DNA from: Streptomyces triculaminicus
GTDB taxonomy: Bacteria > Actinomycetota > Actinomycetes > Streptomycetales > Streptomycetaceae
NCBI RefSeq assembly: GCF_017349075.1
Contig: NZ_JAFMOF010000002.1
Span: 682,001 to 746,000 of the forward strand
Length of the DNA stretch: 64,000 bases
Direction of reading: 5' to 3'
Part shown: in pieces, positions 10,214-18,044 of the stretch
Numbering within the stretch: the first letter of the stretch is position 1
Layout of the letters: each line of letters opens with the position of its first letter
Notes under the pieces: model-generated
What the model was told of the DNA's origin: nothing
The model's input: the letters and a program-made list of their open reading frames with translations, nothing else
Databases searched by the model: none
Translations under genes and position numbers: made by a program

Positions 10214-11203
10214 ATGGCCCGCGCGATCGACATCGACGCCTATGTGAAGGATGTGCTCGACGGGAAGCGGGCGGCCATCGCCCGCGCCATCACCCTCGTC
10301 GAGTCCACCCGCCCCGACCACCGCGCCCTCGCCCAGCGCATGCTGACCGCACTGCTCCCGCACGCGGGCGCGGCCCGGCGGATCGGCATCACCGGCGTGC
10401 CCGGCGTCGGCAAGTCCACCTTCATCGACGCCCTCGGCACGATGCTCACCGGACTCGGGCACCGCGTCGCCGTCCTCGCCGTCGACCCGTCCTCCAGCCG
10501 CACCGGCGGCAGCATCCTCGGCGACAAGACCCGCATGGAACGCCTCGCCGTCGACCCGGCCGCCTTCGTCCGCCCCTCGCCCACCGCGGGCACGCTCGGC
10601 GGGGTCGCCAAGGCCACCCGCGAGACCATCGTGGTGATGGAGGCCGCCGGCTACGACGTGGTGCTGGTGGAGACCGTCGGCGTCGGCCAGTCCGAGACGG
10701 CCGTCGCCAACATGGTCGACACCTTCCTGCTACTCACCCTCGCCCGCACCGGCGACCAGCTCCAGGGCATCAAGAAGGGCGTACTGGAACTGGCCGACCT
10801 CGTCGCCGTGAACAAAGCGGACGGACCGCACGAACGCGACGCCAAAGCCGCCGCCCGCGAGCTCGCCGGCGCCCTGCGTCTGATGCAGTCGCCGGACGCG
10901 GCCTGGAACCCGCCCGTCCTGACCTGCAGCGCCCGCGAGGGCACCGGACTGGATACGCTCTGGGAACGGATCGAGCAGCACCGGCGCGTTCTGGAGGCCA
11001 CCGGCGAACTCGCCTCCCGCCGCCGCGAGCAGCAGGTGGACTGGACCTGGACCATGGTCCGCGAACAGCTCCTGACCGAGCTGCGCGCCCATCCCGAGGT
11101 GCGCCGCCTGGGCCCGGACCTGGAACAAAGGGTGCGAGAGGGCACCCTGACGGCGAGCCTGGCCGCCGAGCGGCTGCTGGAGGTGTTCCGCTCGCCCCCG
11201 TGA
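10214..11203 (+). CDS. meaB: MeaB G-protein chaperone of methylmalonyl-CoA mutase
   Basis: The protein has 329 aa. It is a GTPase of the G3E/ArgK group with P-loop GVPGVGKST near residue 60, DPSSSRTGGSILGDKTRM just after it, ETVGVGQSE as the switch/Walker B region, and NKAD for guanine recognition. MeaB proteins gate adenosylcobalamin loading into the mutase and protect or rescue it after inactivation. The location right behind mutB is the usual one. The C-terminal part (VDWTWTMVREQL onwards) is the helical dimerisation arm. Confidence 0.95.
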   Translation: MARAIDIDAYVKDVLDGKRAAIARAITLVESTRPDHRALAQRMLTALLPHAGAARRIGITGVPGVGKSTFIDALGTMLTGLGHRVAVLAVDPSSSRTGGSILGDKTRMERLAVDPAAFVRPSPTAGTLGGVAKATRETIVVMEAAGYDVVLVETVGVGQSETAVANMVDTFLLLTLARTGDQLQGIKKGVLELADLVAVNKADGPHERDAKAAARELAGALRLMQSPDAAWNPPVLTCSAREGTGLDTLWERIEQHRRVLEATGELASRRREQQVDWTWTMVREQLLTELRAHPEVRRLGPDLEQRVREGTLTASLAAERLLEVFRSPP

Positions 11204-11314
11204 CCGGTCGCGGCGGTGCTGTACGTTCCACCCACGCGCCCATGACATCCTGAGCCGTCAAGTTCCGCCGGGGCGGATCGGCGGATGTCCGGGATATCGA
11301 GGATGATGCAGCAC

Positions 11315-12190
11315 ATGAGACTCTGCTTCCTGGTGGAGGAGCAGTACCGGTACGACGGCATGCCGGTGGACGTGATCCGCCAACTGACCGCCTGGGGCCA
11401 CCGGGTGGACGTGCTGCGACCGGGCGGTTCACCGCTGAGGCTCTCCGAGGCCGTACGCGCCGGGCGGCACGACGCCTGGGTGCTCAAGACGGTGTCGGGC
11501 GGTCCGGGGCTGACGCTGCTGGAGGGCGCGGCGGCCGTGGGCCTGACCACGGTCAACGACGCCCGTGCCATACGCGGCGTACGGGACAAGGCGCTGGCCG
11601 CGGTGATCGCCGAATCCCGCGGCCTTCCCGTGCCCGCCACGTACGCGGCGATGCGGGCCGAGGACTTCGCCGAGCTGCCCGCGAGCGCCTACCCCCTGGT
11701 GGTCAAGCCCGCCGACGGCAGCTCCGGGCGCGCGGTGCGGCTCGTACCGGACCCCGAGCGGCTGCCCGCGCCGGACGCCGGGTCCGCGGCGGACGGCATG
11801 CTGATAGCCCAGCCGTACGTGCCCAACACGGGCGTCGACCTGAAGGTGTACTGCGTCGACGGCGAGCTGTACGCCACCGAGCGCCGCAGCCCTCTGCACC
11901 CCGACCACCCGGCGCGCGAGCGCCAGGTGCCGCTGACCGGCGAGGTGGCGGCCATCGCCGCCGAGGTCGGCGCGGTCTTCGGCCTCGACCTGTACGGGGT
12001 GGACATCGTCTTCGGCCCCGACGGCCCGGTGGTCGTCGACGTCAACGACTTCCCCAGCTTCCGGCAGGTTCCCGACGCGGTGGCCAAGGTGGCCCGCGCG
12101 ATCCTGCGGCTGGCCGGCGCGGACCGGACGGCCGCGGTCCCGCCGCCGACCACGCCCGTCGCCGCCGGAGGCCTGGGCGGCGGCGCATGA
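11315..12190 (+). CDS. ATP-grasp superfamily enzyme, first of a pair
   Basis: The protein has 291 aa from the ATG at 11315 (MRLCFLVEEQ); ATGs at 11285, 11303 and 11306 are also in frame. 11315 is preferred because GAGG lies upstream at 11299-11302 and the first beta strand begins there. ATP-grasp features are the lysine of LVVKPADGSSGR, the adenine/metal region AQPYVPNTGVDLKVYCVDG and the metal ligands of VVVDVNDFPSF. The fold resembles the RimK and inositol-phosphate 5/6-kinase branches, so it likely makes an acyl-phosphate or phosphorylates a small substrate, which cannot be named. It overlaps the next gene by ATGA. Confidence 0.7.
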   Translation: MRLCFLVEEQYRYDGMPVDVIRQLTAWGHRVDVLRPGGSPLRLSEAVRAGRHDAWVLKTVSGGPGLTLLEGAAAVGLTTVNDARAIRGVRDKALAAVIAESRGLPVPATYAAMRAEDFAELPASAYPLVVKPADGSSGRAVRLVPDPERLPAPDAGSAADGMLIAQPYVPNTGVDLKVYCVDGELYATERRSPLHPDHPARERQVPLTGEVAAIAAEVGAVFGLDLYGVDIVFGPDGPVVVDVNDFPSFRQVPDAVAKVARAILRLAGADRTAAVPPPTTPVAAGGLGGGA

Positions 12191-13017
12191 GGATCTGCCT
12201 GCTGACGCCCGCCCCCGACCACCCGCTCCTGGCCCGCACCACGGACCTGCTGACGTCCCAGCACACCGTGGAATGGCTGGACCCGGGCACCGCGGACGCC
12301 CTCCCCGACCCGGCGACGCTCGCCGACGTCTACCTGCTCAAGACGCGCACACCGCGCGCCCTGGCCTACGCGCGCCACCTCGAGGAGCACGGCGCACCCG
12401 TGCTGAACTCCGCCGCCGCCACCGAGCTCTGCCAGGACCGCACCGCCATGGCGGACGTCGCCCTGCGCGCCGGCCTGCCGTTCGTCGCCACCCGCACCGA
12501 GCCCTCGCTGCGGCTGCCGGGGACGGCGGGGGAGCCCGCCTGGCCCGTGGTGGTCAAGAGCCGCCACAGCCGCCGCCACGACCTCGTCGCCCGCGTCGAC
12601 GACGCCGAGCGGCTGCGGGAGCTGGCCGCGCGCTGGCCGGACGAGCCGGTGGTGATCCAGCCCTTCACACCCAACAGCGGCTGGGACCACAAGATGTGGG
12701 TGGTCGGCGACGAGATCTTCGCCGGGCTCCGCCGCTCCGAACTGGCCGAGGGCGGTACGGACAAACGCACCCGCACGCTCGGCCTCGGCGACCTCCCGGA
12801 CGAGTGGCTCGAGGTGGTCCGGCGCGTGGGCGAGATCTTCGCCCTGGACGTCTACGGCGTCGACCTGCTCGACGCGGGCGGCGGCGCGCCCGTGATCGTC
12901 GACATCAACGCCTTCCCCGGCATCCGGGGCCAGCACGGCGCCCCCGAGGCGCTGGCCGCCCTGGCCCTGCACACGGCGGCGGGCAGCCGGCGGCCGCGGG
13001 TGCCGGTGGGCCCGTAG
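12187..13017 (+). CDS. ATP-grasp superfamily enzyme, second of a pair
   Basis: The protein has 276 aa and is a diverged paralogue of its upstream neighbour with the same order of motifs: VVVKSRHSRRHD for the first ATP lysine, IQPFTPNSGWDHKMWVVGDEI for the middle strand pair, and VIVDINAFPGIRG for the metal ligands near the C-terminus. Start and stop overlap its partner as ATGA, so the two are made together and may act as a heterodimer or in consecutive steps. No carrier protein, peptide precursor or transporter is adjacent to define the product. Substrate unknown. Confidence 0.7.
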   Translation: MRICLLTPAPDHPLLARTTDLLTSQHTVEWLDPGTADALPDPATLADVYLLKTRTPRALAYARHLEEHGAPVLNSAAATELCQDRTAMADVALRAGLPFVATRTEPSLRLPGTAGEPAWPVVVKSRHSRRHDLVARVDDAERLRELAARWPDEPVVIQPFTPNSGWDHKMWVVGDEIFAGLRRSELAEGGTDKRTRTLGLGDLPDEWLEVVRRVGEIFALDVYGVDLLDAGGGAPVIVDINAFPGIRGQHGAPEALAALALHTAAGSRRPRVPVGP

Positions 13018-13044
13018 GGGTGGGTCCGTAGGGCTGTGGGGTCG

Positions 13045-13070
13045 CACGGCCGTACGTTCGTACGGCCGTG
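13045..13070. repeat. Near-perfect 26-bp palindrome (12-bp arms)
   Basis: Arms CACGGCCGTACG and CGTACGGCCGTG are exact reverse complements around a central TT. It starts 28 bp after the ATP-grasp stop and lies 96 bp before the lysozyme start. Drawn as RNA it is an 11-bp stem with a GTTC loop, so it could end the ATP-grasp message. As DNA it could be an operator for the lysozyme gene. No T-run follows. Confidence 0.5.
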
Positions 13071-13165
13071 GGAAAAACGTAGGGCCAAAGCTCTCGCTGG
13101 AGCGCCGGTTGGGACCGATACTGCGGACGCCCCGTCGTTCGTCCGCGGTACCGGAGGTGACCGGC

Positions 13166-13729
13166 ATGCTCCACGGCATCGATGTCAGCAGCCACAACAG
13201 CGAGAACTATCCCGTCGAGGGCTACGACTTCGTCTTCGTCAAGGTGACGGAAGGAACGTCGTACACCAACCCGAAATGGGTCAAACAGCGCGACCGTGCC
13301 CGGCGGGAGGGCCTGGTCGTCGGCTACTACCACTACGTCACCCCCGGCTCGATGTCCGCGCAGGGCGACTACTTCCTCGGCAAAATAGCCTTACGCGAGG
13401 GCGACGTCCTCGCCCTCGACTGGGAACACGCCGACGTCTGGGGCCGCGACAAGGACCGCTGGCTGGACTACGTGCGCCAGGAGGCGAGCGGTCACAAAGT
13501 GGTCCTGTACTGCAACCGCGACTACTGGTTCAACCGGGACACCACCAGCGACGCCGGTGACGGACTGTGGATCGCCGACCCCGGACACGCCGCCGGCCAC
13601 CCGGCCGTCCAGCACCCGTGGACGTTCCACCAGTACAGCTGGGCCGGGGGCCTGGACCGCAACGTCGGCCGCTTCGCCGACCGCGCGGCGCTCCGGGCGT
13701 GGGCGGGCGCCGCGCGCGAGGCTGAGTAG
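13166..13729 (+). CDS. Glycoside hydrolase family 25 lysozyme-like protein
   Basis: The protein has 187 aa, starting at the ATG at 13166 behind GGAGG (13153-13157, 8-base gap). GH25 landmarks are HGIDVSSHN at the start, FVFVKVTEGTSYTNP, GYYHYV, LALDWEH (catalytic acidic pair region) and WTFHQYSW near the end. There is no signal peptide or cell-wall binding domain, which is unusual for a secreted muramidase. Codon 76 is TTA (13391-13393), so translation should depend on the bldA tRNA and be favoured late in development. Confidence 0.85.
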   Translation: MLHGIDVSSHNSENYPVEGYDFVFVKVTEGTSYTNPKWVKQRDRARREGLVVGYYHYVTPGSMSAQGDYFLGKIALREGDVLALDWEHADVWGRDKDRWLDYVRQEASGHKVVLYCNRDYWFNRDTTSDAGDGLWIADPGHAAGHPAVQHPWTFHQYSWAGGLDRNVGRFADRAALRAWAGAAREAE

Positions 13730-13752
13730 CGGCACGGCCGGGCGGCCGGACG

Positions 13753-14451
13753 TCAGCCCGCGAGGCCGAGCACCGGCCGCAGACCCTCCGGCCGCTCCTC
13801 CACCGGCAGATGCTCCACGAGGCGCACCGCGCACCCGATGCCCCCGGCGCCCCCGTCCGCGCGCCGGTTGTCACCGACCATGAGGACGTCGCCCGGCGGC
13901 AGCCCGAGCGCCTCGCACGCCACACGGAACAGCCGCGGGTCCGGCTTCTGCGCCCCGTGCTCGTACGACAGGACGTAGGCGTCCACCAGCTCGTCCAGGC
14001 CGTGCGCGCGGAAGACCGGCCGCAGGTCCCAGCCGATGTTGCTCACCACGGCCGTGCGCACACCCCGCCGGCGCAGCTCGCCGAGGACCTCGGCGGCGTC
14101 GGCGTACGGCCGCCAGGCGGCGGGCTCCATGTGCCGGGCGTAGAGCGCCTCGTAGAGGCTCTCCTCCGGCAGCGGGACCTCGCGGGCGAGACCCGTGTAC
14201 GCGGCCCGGTGCCGCTCGGGGCCGAGATCGCGCTCGGCCCACACGTCCGCGAGGTGCGCCGGCACGCGGCTCGGGCGGGTGCCGCCGGGCTGCGCGCCCG
14301 CCTCCTCCAGCAGGGCCGTCAGACGTGCGACCTCGTCGTCGGCGGCCGCGACGCCGGCCCCGGCGAGGGCGGCACGCAGCCACGAGGCGGCGGGCTCGAC
14401 CCGGAAGAGCGTGCCGGAGAAGTCGAAGAGAACCCCCCTGGCCCCCGTCAC
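13753..14451 (-). CDS. HAD superfamily hydrolase with a non-canonical first motif
   Basis: The protein has 232 aa from a GTG at 14451 that overlaps the stop of the pirin stump as GTGA. HAD motifs: I is DFSGT (the usual second Asp is Ser), II is VVSNIGWD, III is the Lys of QKPDPRLF, and IV is VGDNRRAD. The aspartate nucleophile is present but the usual general acid/base is not, so a simple phosphatase role is less certain. The coupled start shows that this gene was once translated right behind a complete pirin gene; upstream signals have since been replaced. Confidence 0.8.
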   Translation of the reverse strand: MTGARGVLFDFSGTLFRVEPAASWLRAALAGAGVAAADDEVARLTALLEEAGAQPGGTRPSRVPAHLADVWAERDLGPERHRAAYTGLAREVPLPEESLYEALYARHMEPAAWRPYADAAEVLGELRRRGVRTAVVSNIGWDLRPVFRAHGLDELVDAYVLSYEHGAQKPDPRLFRVACEALGLPPGDVLMVGDNRRADGGAGGIGCAVRLVEHLPVEERPEGLRPVLGLAG

Positions 14452-14612
14452 CGCACCCGCCCCCGGGGTTTGAGCGGCACCGGCGGCAGGGCGGGGGCGC
14501 CGGGCCGGTCGCCGTCGTAGCCGTGGACGTCGCCGAAGCGCGATCCCGCCGTCCACTCCTCCCGCGCCCGCGCGATCTCGTCGTTCGTCCGGGCGGCGAA
14601 GTTCCACCACAT
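14448..14612 (-). pseudogene. 3' remnant of a pirin-family gene
   Basis: These 54 codons begin MWWNFAAR and end PPVPLKPRGRVR. They match the last 54 residues of the intact pirin at 46753-47718 (MWWNFVGR ... PPVALKPRGRAR) without gaps. At the DNA level the two differ at many positions, so this is not a fresh duplication. Everything upstream of the methionine is unrelated. The cupin metal-binding half of pirin is therefore missing, and the fragment cannot be functional as a pirin. Its stop codon still overlaps the HAD start. Confidence 0.85.
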
Positions 14613-14865
14613 ACCAGGCCTTTCGCGCCTTTGTACAGGTCAGAGACGTTCTGGGCCATTGGCGGTCAGCAAACCGTCAGCATCGGTCCAGAGGAGTCAG
14701 CATCACATGGCGGCCACGTCCTTGCCCCGGGTATGGGTAGGTTTTCAAGGAGTGTGAGCATCTTCGGTCGGGACTCGTTTGGGTGATGGCGGGTCGGAAT
14801 CTCCTGTTCCGTAGTCACCGTGGGCAGATCGCGCAGGGCCGGATCCTTCTTCGCAGGAGAAGCTC
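14613..14865. other. Intergenic breakpoint region
   Basis: This is the replaced sequence upstream of the pirin stump and the leader of the small gene at 14866. It holds a 16-codon open frame at 14707 behind an AGGAG-like site, which I do not consider a gene. No transposon ends or tRNA were recognised. Confidence 0.4.
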
Positions 14866-15066
14866 ATGACATCAATCGATCCCGACCGTCGTGCCACGCC
14901 CGTCACCCACGCCGACGGCACCCGGGCCGGAAGCGGCGCGGTCACCCTCACCCCGATCGCCGAGCAGGCATCCCCCCAGCTCCTGAGCATCGTCACTGGC
15001 CTGCTGGGCGGTCTCTCGGACCGCAATGCGAAGACCGACGTGACCCCGGTGCGCTGGGACCGTTGA
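14866..15066 (+). CDS. Small protein ending in the first part of an S74 (tail-spike chaperone-like) domain
   Basis: The protein has 66 aa, starting at an ATG behind AGGAGA (14855-14860). The C-terminus, LSDRNAKTDVTPVRWDR, is the conserved opening of the peptidase S74/intramolecular chaperone domain, whose remaining part occurs 140 bp downstream in another frame. The N-terminal 45 residues are polar and unassigned. A strong hairpin follows 12 bases after the stop. It may be a genuine short protein that has lost its chaperone domain, or the 5' half of a broken gene. Confidence 0.55.
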   Translation: MTSIDPDRRATPVTHADGTRAGSGAVTLTPIAEQASPQLLSIVTGLLGGLSDRNAKTDVTPVRWDR

Positions 15067-15078
15067 TCGCCACCTGGT

Positions 15079-15111
15079 GGCGTGCCGCCCGCACAGCGCG
15101 GGCGGCACGCC
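15079..15111 (+). terminator. 14-bp stem, 5-nt loop hairpin
   Basis: Arms GGCGTGCCGCCCGC and GCGGGCGGCACGCC pair perfectly around ACAGC, 12 bases after the stop at 15066. It is the strongest terminator-like hairpin in this part of the window, and it sits inside the region separating the two halves of the S74 domain. Confidence 0.6.
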
Positions 15112-15114
15112 GTG

Positions 15115-15509
15115 ATCCCCTGACCCGTGCGCAGGTCCTTGCCGGCCCGGCGGGTCTGGCCTCTGCCGCCACCGCGGCCACGACCGGCCCCGCCGAGGCC
15201 GTCAACGGCCACCAGGTCCTGGAGGATGTCCTCCGGCTGCCGGTCAGCACCTGGCGCTATCACTGGGACCCGCCGCATGTCCGGCACCTCGGCCCGATGG
15301 CGCAGGACTGGTACGCGGCCTTCGGGCTCGGCGACAACAACGTCACCATCTCCGCCACCGACACCAACGGCGTCGCCCTCGTCTGCATCCAGGCCCTCCA
15401 CCGCCGCATCGAAGGCCTCACCGCGCAGGTCGATACGCTGCGGGAACAGGTCGCCCGCCTGGACCGGCCGTCCCCGGCCGAGGCGGCCGAGGGGCAGACA
15501 GGGCCGTAG
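15115..15509 (+). pseudogene. C-terminal part of an S74 chaperone/tail-fibre domain, displaced frame and no start codon
   Basis: The frame encodes HQVLEDVLRLPVSTWRYHWD, VRHLGPMAQDWYAAFGLG, then ATDTNGVALVCIQALHRRIE and a short coiled coil (LTAQVDTLREQVARL). This is the rest of the S74 domain begun by the 66-aa gene. There is no ATG or GTG between the upstream stop and the domain, and the frame is -1 relative to the first half. S74 domains trimerise and trim phage tail spikes; short stand-alone versions occur in actinomycetes. I read this as a disrupted gene, although programmed frameshifting has not been excluded. Confidence 0.55.
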
Positions 15510-15629
15510 AGACGGCCGATCCACCTGACCCTGCTCACTGTCATCCCGGCGCGAGGACCCGCTCCTCCGGGTTTCTCGCACCGGGAGCAGGGGTGGCCGT
15601 CGGCTTGGATGCGGGCGGCGCGTGCCGGG

Positions 15630-16250
15630 TCAGGCGGATCCGAGGAGCGAGCGTGCCGGGCCGCCGCGCAGCTTGGAGACGGCCTGGGCGGCCGTGCGAC
15701 GCGTGGTCGCCACGATGGCGACTCCGAGGACGGATCCGACGATGGCCCCGACGAGGACGTCGTGCGGGTAATGAGCGCCGACGTAGACGCGTGATGCGGC
15801 CATCAAGATGGCGGCCGGCCAGGCGAGGGCGGCAAGGCGCCGGTTGACCAGGAGGAGACCGGCGGCCACGGCGAAGGCGACGGTGGTGTGGTTGCTCGGG
15901 AAGGCGTAGTCGTTGACGGGCGGGCAGGCTTCGATGAGGAAGTCGTGCGGCAGCGCGCGGCAGGGGCGTGCTTCCTGGAAGAGGGATTTGATGCCGTCGT
16001 TGACGAGGTAGGCGATGACGACGGCGACGGGGGTGACCAGCGCGGCGGCCATGATGCGCGCGTCGCGGGGGCGGGCGAGCCACCAGCCGGCCAGCAGGAG
16101 GAGGCCGAAGAGGGCGATGCCGTAGGTCGTGTAGAAGGACACCGCGCCGTTGAGCCAGTGCGTGTGGTGCGCGAAGTCGGTGACGTCGGTGTACAGGCCG
16201 CCGTCTATCGCGGATCCGTCGAGGCCGGGCGAGCCTGAAGCGGTCGTCAT
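15630..16250 (-). CDS. PAP2-family lipid phosphatase (undecaprenyl-diphosphatase-like)
   Basis: The protein has 206 aa from an ATG at 16250. Five to six membrane segments surround the three acid-phosphatase motifs: KSLFQEARP, PSNHTT and SRVYVGAHYPHD. Proteins of this type (BcrC/YbjG-like) release phosphate from undecaprenyl diphosphate on the outer face of the membrane to recycle the cell-wall lipid carrier. A BlaI-type box at 16339-16356 lies 89 bp upstream of the start, linking the gene to the adjacent repressor/protease module. It resembles the truncated PAP2 gene at 30.3 kb. Confidence 0.85.
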   Translation of the reverse strand: MTTASGSPGLDGSAIDGGLYTDVTDFAHHTHWLNGAVSFYTTYGIALFGLLLLAGWWLARPRDARIMAAALVTPVAVVIAYLVNDGIKSLFQEARPCRALPHDFLIEACPPVNDYAFPSNHTTVAFAVAAGLLLVNRRLAALAWPAAILMAASRVYVGAHYPHDVLVGAIVGSVLGVAIVATTRRTAAQAVSKLRGGPARSLLGSA

Positions 16251-16338
16251 CGTCTGCGTGTTCCCATCGTGCGGAGGGTGCGCTCCCGCGCGGTTACGGT
16301 ACGGGGGCATGCGTCGGCGTGCGGACACCCCGTGGAGT

Positions 16339-16356
16339 GACTACACGCCGGTAGAC
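16339..16356. promoter_or_regulatory. BlaI-type operator upstream of PAP2 gene
   Basis: GACTACACGCCGGTAGAC has arms GACTAC and GTAGAC around 6 bp, the same design as the boxes at 17726, 31422, 31441 and 32862. It is upstream of the PAP2 gene starting at 16250. Confidence 0.6.
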
Positions 16357-16403
16357 GATAACGGCAGTCCGGTGGTTCCGTGCGCCCGACCAGGCGGCGC
16401 CGA

Positions 16404-17335
16404 TCAGCGAGCTGCTTCGCCCTGGGCGACTTCGACCCCGTGGTGGAAGTCGATCAGGCCCGTCGCCGAAGCGCCGACAGAGGTGATGGCGCAGGCGGCC
16501 AGGAGGAGGGCGCCCCATGGGGTGGTCCGGCTGTGGCGGGACTGGGGGCTTGCGAGGAGGGCGGCGACGCGGCGCGGGACGGGGCCGGTCGTCGCCGCCG
16601 GTGCGACCGCGGGCCGCTCGGTGGGGTGGGTGCCTGAGGCGAGGGCCGCGCGGGCGACGGCGCGGGCGGTCAGGCGTCGGTCACCGACAGCAGTGGCAGC
16701 GGCTTCGTCGGCCGCGCGCTCGACCGCGTACCGGATCGCGTCACCGACGGGGCGCAGGGCGGGGTGGCAGTGGGCGGCGACCTCGGCCGCGGCCAGGAAG
16801 TAATGGTGGTGACAGGTGTTGTGGGCGCGTTCGTGGGCGAAGAGGACCTCGCGTTCGGCCGCGTCGAGGCAGCGGATCATCGCGGTGGTGATCACGATGC
16901 GGCCGGGCCTGCCGGGCAGGGCGTAGGCGTCCGGGTGCGGTGAGTCGACGAGGCACAGATCCCCTGCCGTCGGGCGGCGGCCGGCCTCGGCGTGGGCGGC
17001 CCGTAGCCCCCTGATCTGGCGGACGGCCGTGCGGGTCAGCGCCCAGGCGCCGACGCCGAGCAGGCCGACCGCGGCCGTGGCCGACGGCACGGCGACGGCG
17101 TCCCACGGCGTGTACAGGGGGTGGACGAGCTCCCCGAGCGAGGTGAAGAAGGGTGGTTTCAGCAGGCCGGTCAGGACGAGGGCGCCCAGGGCGGTCAGCG
17201 AGCCGCCGGCCAGCGCGAGCGCGGTGAGCGTCAGCAGCCACACGGTGGGGACGGGGCGAGCCGCTGGACGGTGCGCTGTGCCAGTGGAGGCGCGAGGAAG
17301 GGGAGCGGCAGGGGGAGGAGCGGGAGGGCGGTCAT
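16404..17335 (-). pseudogene. M56 metalloprotease gene with an early frameshift
   Basis: The natural start is the ATG at 17335, which overlaps the upstream repressor stop as ATGA. From there the first 30 residues align without gaps to the paralogue at 31850-32788, but a single missing base in the G/C run at about 17244-17260 ends the frame. The remaining 279 codons (16404-17243, from a GTG) keep the HERAH zinc-protease motif, three more hydrophobic segments and the terminal FHHGVEVAQGE. M56 enzymes of BlaR1 type cleave the partner BlaI repressor. The shortened product would lack the first membrane helix. A sequencing error is an alternative. Confidence 0.7.
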
Positions 17336-17701
17336 CGCTCCTCCGGCTCCAGCAGGCCCCTCAGGAGGCGTTCGTCGTCGGGGCTGAGCCGGGCGACGAA
17401 GCGGGCCAGGACGGTTTCGCGGTCGGCGTCCCGTTCGAGTTCGCTGTGCATGCGCAGGGCCGTGAGGCCGGGAGCGTCCTGGACGGGAAGGTAGGAGTAG
17501 CCGCGGCCCTGTCGCCTGCGTCCGGCTATGCCCTTTTCGTGCAGGCGCGTCAAGGTCGTGGTCACGGTCGTGCGAGCCGGGTCGTGGGGAGGGTCGCCTG
17601 AACCTCGGCCGGGGTCAGGGGGCGCCGGCGGCCCACGGGATGGCCAGGACGCCGGCCTCGAGCTCGCCCGCCGACCGTCGTTCGTCCTTCGCGTTCGTCA
17701 T
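17332..17701 (-). pseudogene. BlaI/MecI-type repressor gene with two frameshifts
   Basis: Starting from the ATG at 17701, the frame gives 28 residues and stops. The next part lies in a second frame and the rest (17332-17565) in a third. Restoring one base in the C-run near 17618-17622 and one near 17576-17582 yields a 123-aa protein that aligns end to end with the intact repressor at 31482-31853 (ERR-AGELE, WAAG-P, AEV, LARTTV or ARTTV, RLHEKG). As it stands no functional winged helix can be made. Either the copy is decaying or the assembly has base losses in G/C runs. Confidence 0.75.
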
Positions 17702-17725
17702 GGGAACGTCCTTCACCCCGCCGTC

Positions 17726-17762
17726 GTCTACATACCAGTAGACCGTCTATATGCTTGTAGTC
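17726..17762. promoter_or_regulatory. Tandem BlaI-type operators, decayed module
   Basis: Box 1 is GTCTACATACCAGTAGAC (17726-17743), with perfect arms. Box 2 is GTCTATATGCTTGTAGTC (17745-17762), with imperfect arms. The boxes are 19 bp apart, between the divergent repressor (start 17701) and DedA (start 17817) genes, and repeat the arrangement at 31422-31458. Confidence 0.75.
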
Positions 17763-17816
17763 AGTCGGGGTGCCGTGCAGGCCGCCCGCTCCCTCATTGT
17801 GAAAGGGCACGCGACG

Positions 17817-18044
17817 ATGTCCGCACCCCTGTTCGCGACGGCGTCCCCGCTCGCCGTCAACGTCCTGGACGCCCAGTCGCTTCTCGGAGCCTTCGGAGTG
17901 CTCGGGGTCGGCGTGGTGCTGTTCGCCGAGACGGGCCTGCCGGTCGTCGCGCTGATCGTCGGCGTGTCGTTGTCGCCGCTCCTGGCCGAGATCCTGCGCT
18001 CGCGCCGCGCCGCGGCCGGGCGGCGAAGCGGCGCGGGCGCGTGA
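17817..18044 (+). pseudogene. DedA-family gene with a large in-frame internal deletion
   Basis: The 75-codon frame starts at an ATG behind GAAAGGG. Its first 42 residues (LDAQSLLGAFG, LFAETGLP) match the N-terminus of the full DedA protein at 30658-31329. From there it jumps directly to the last segment (VALIVGVSLSP, LRSRRA), leaving out about 150 residues, including the conserved core helices and the GDSL region. It cannot act as a DedA transporter. The frame remains open and its stop overlaps the PAP2 start as GTGA, so translation may persist for coupling. Confidence 0.8.

Noticed and set aside
7810..10233. Very long open frame on the minus strand opposite mutB and the end of mutA
   Set aside because: It is a GC-bias shadow of the mutase genes with repetitive Gly/Ala/Asp content and no recognisable domain.
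15064..15111. Programmed -1 frameshift in the S74 gene
   Set aside because: The hairpin is suitably placed, but no X-XXY-YYZ slippery site occurs before the stop, so disruption is the simpler reading; it is kept only as an open option in the findings.
17751..17816. Upstream ATG at 17751 for the DedA remnant
   Set aside because: It lies inside the second BlaI-type operator; the ATG at 17817 has a ribosome site matching that of the intact DedA gene.
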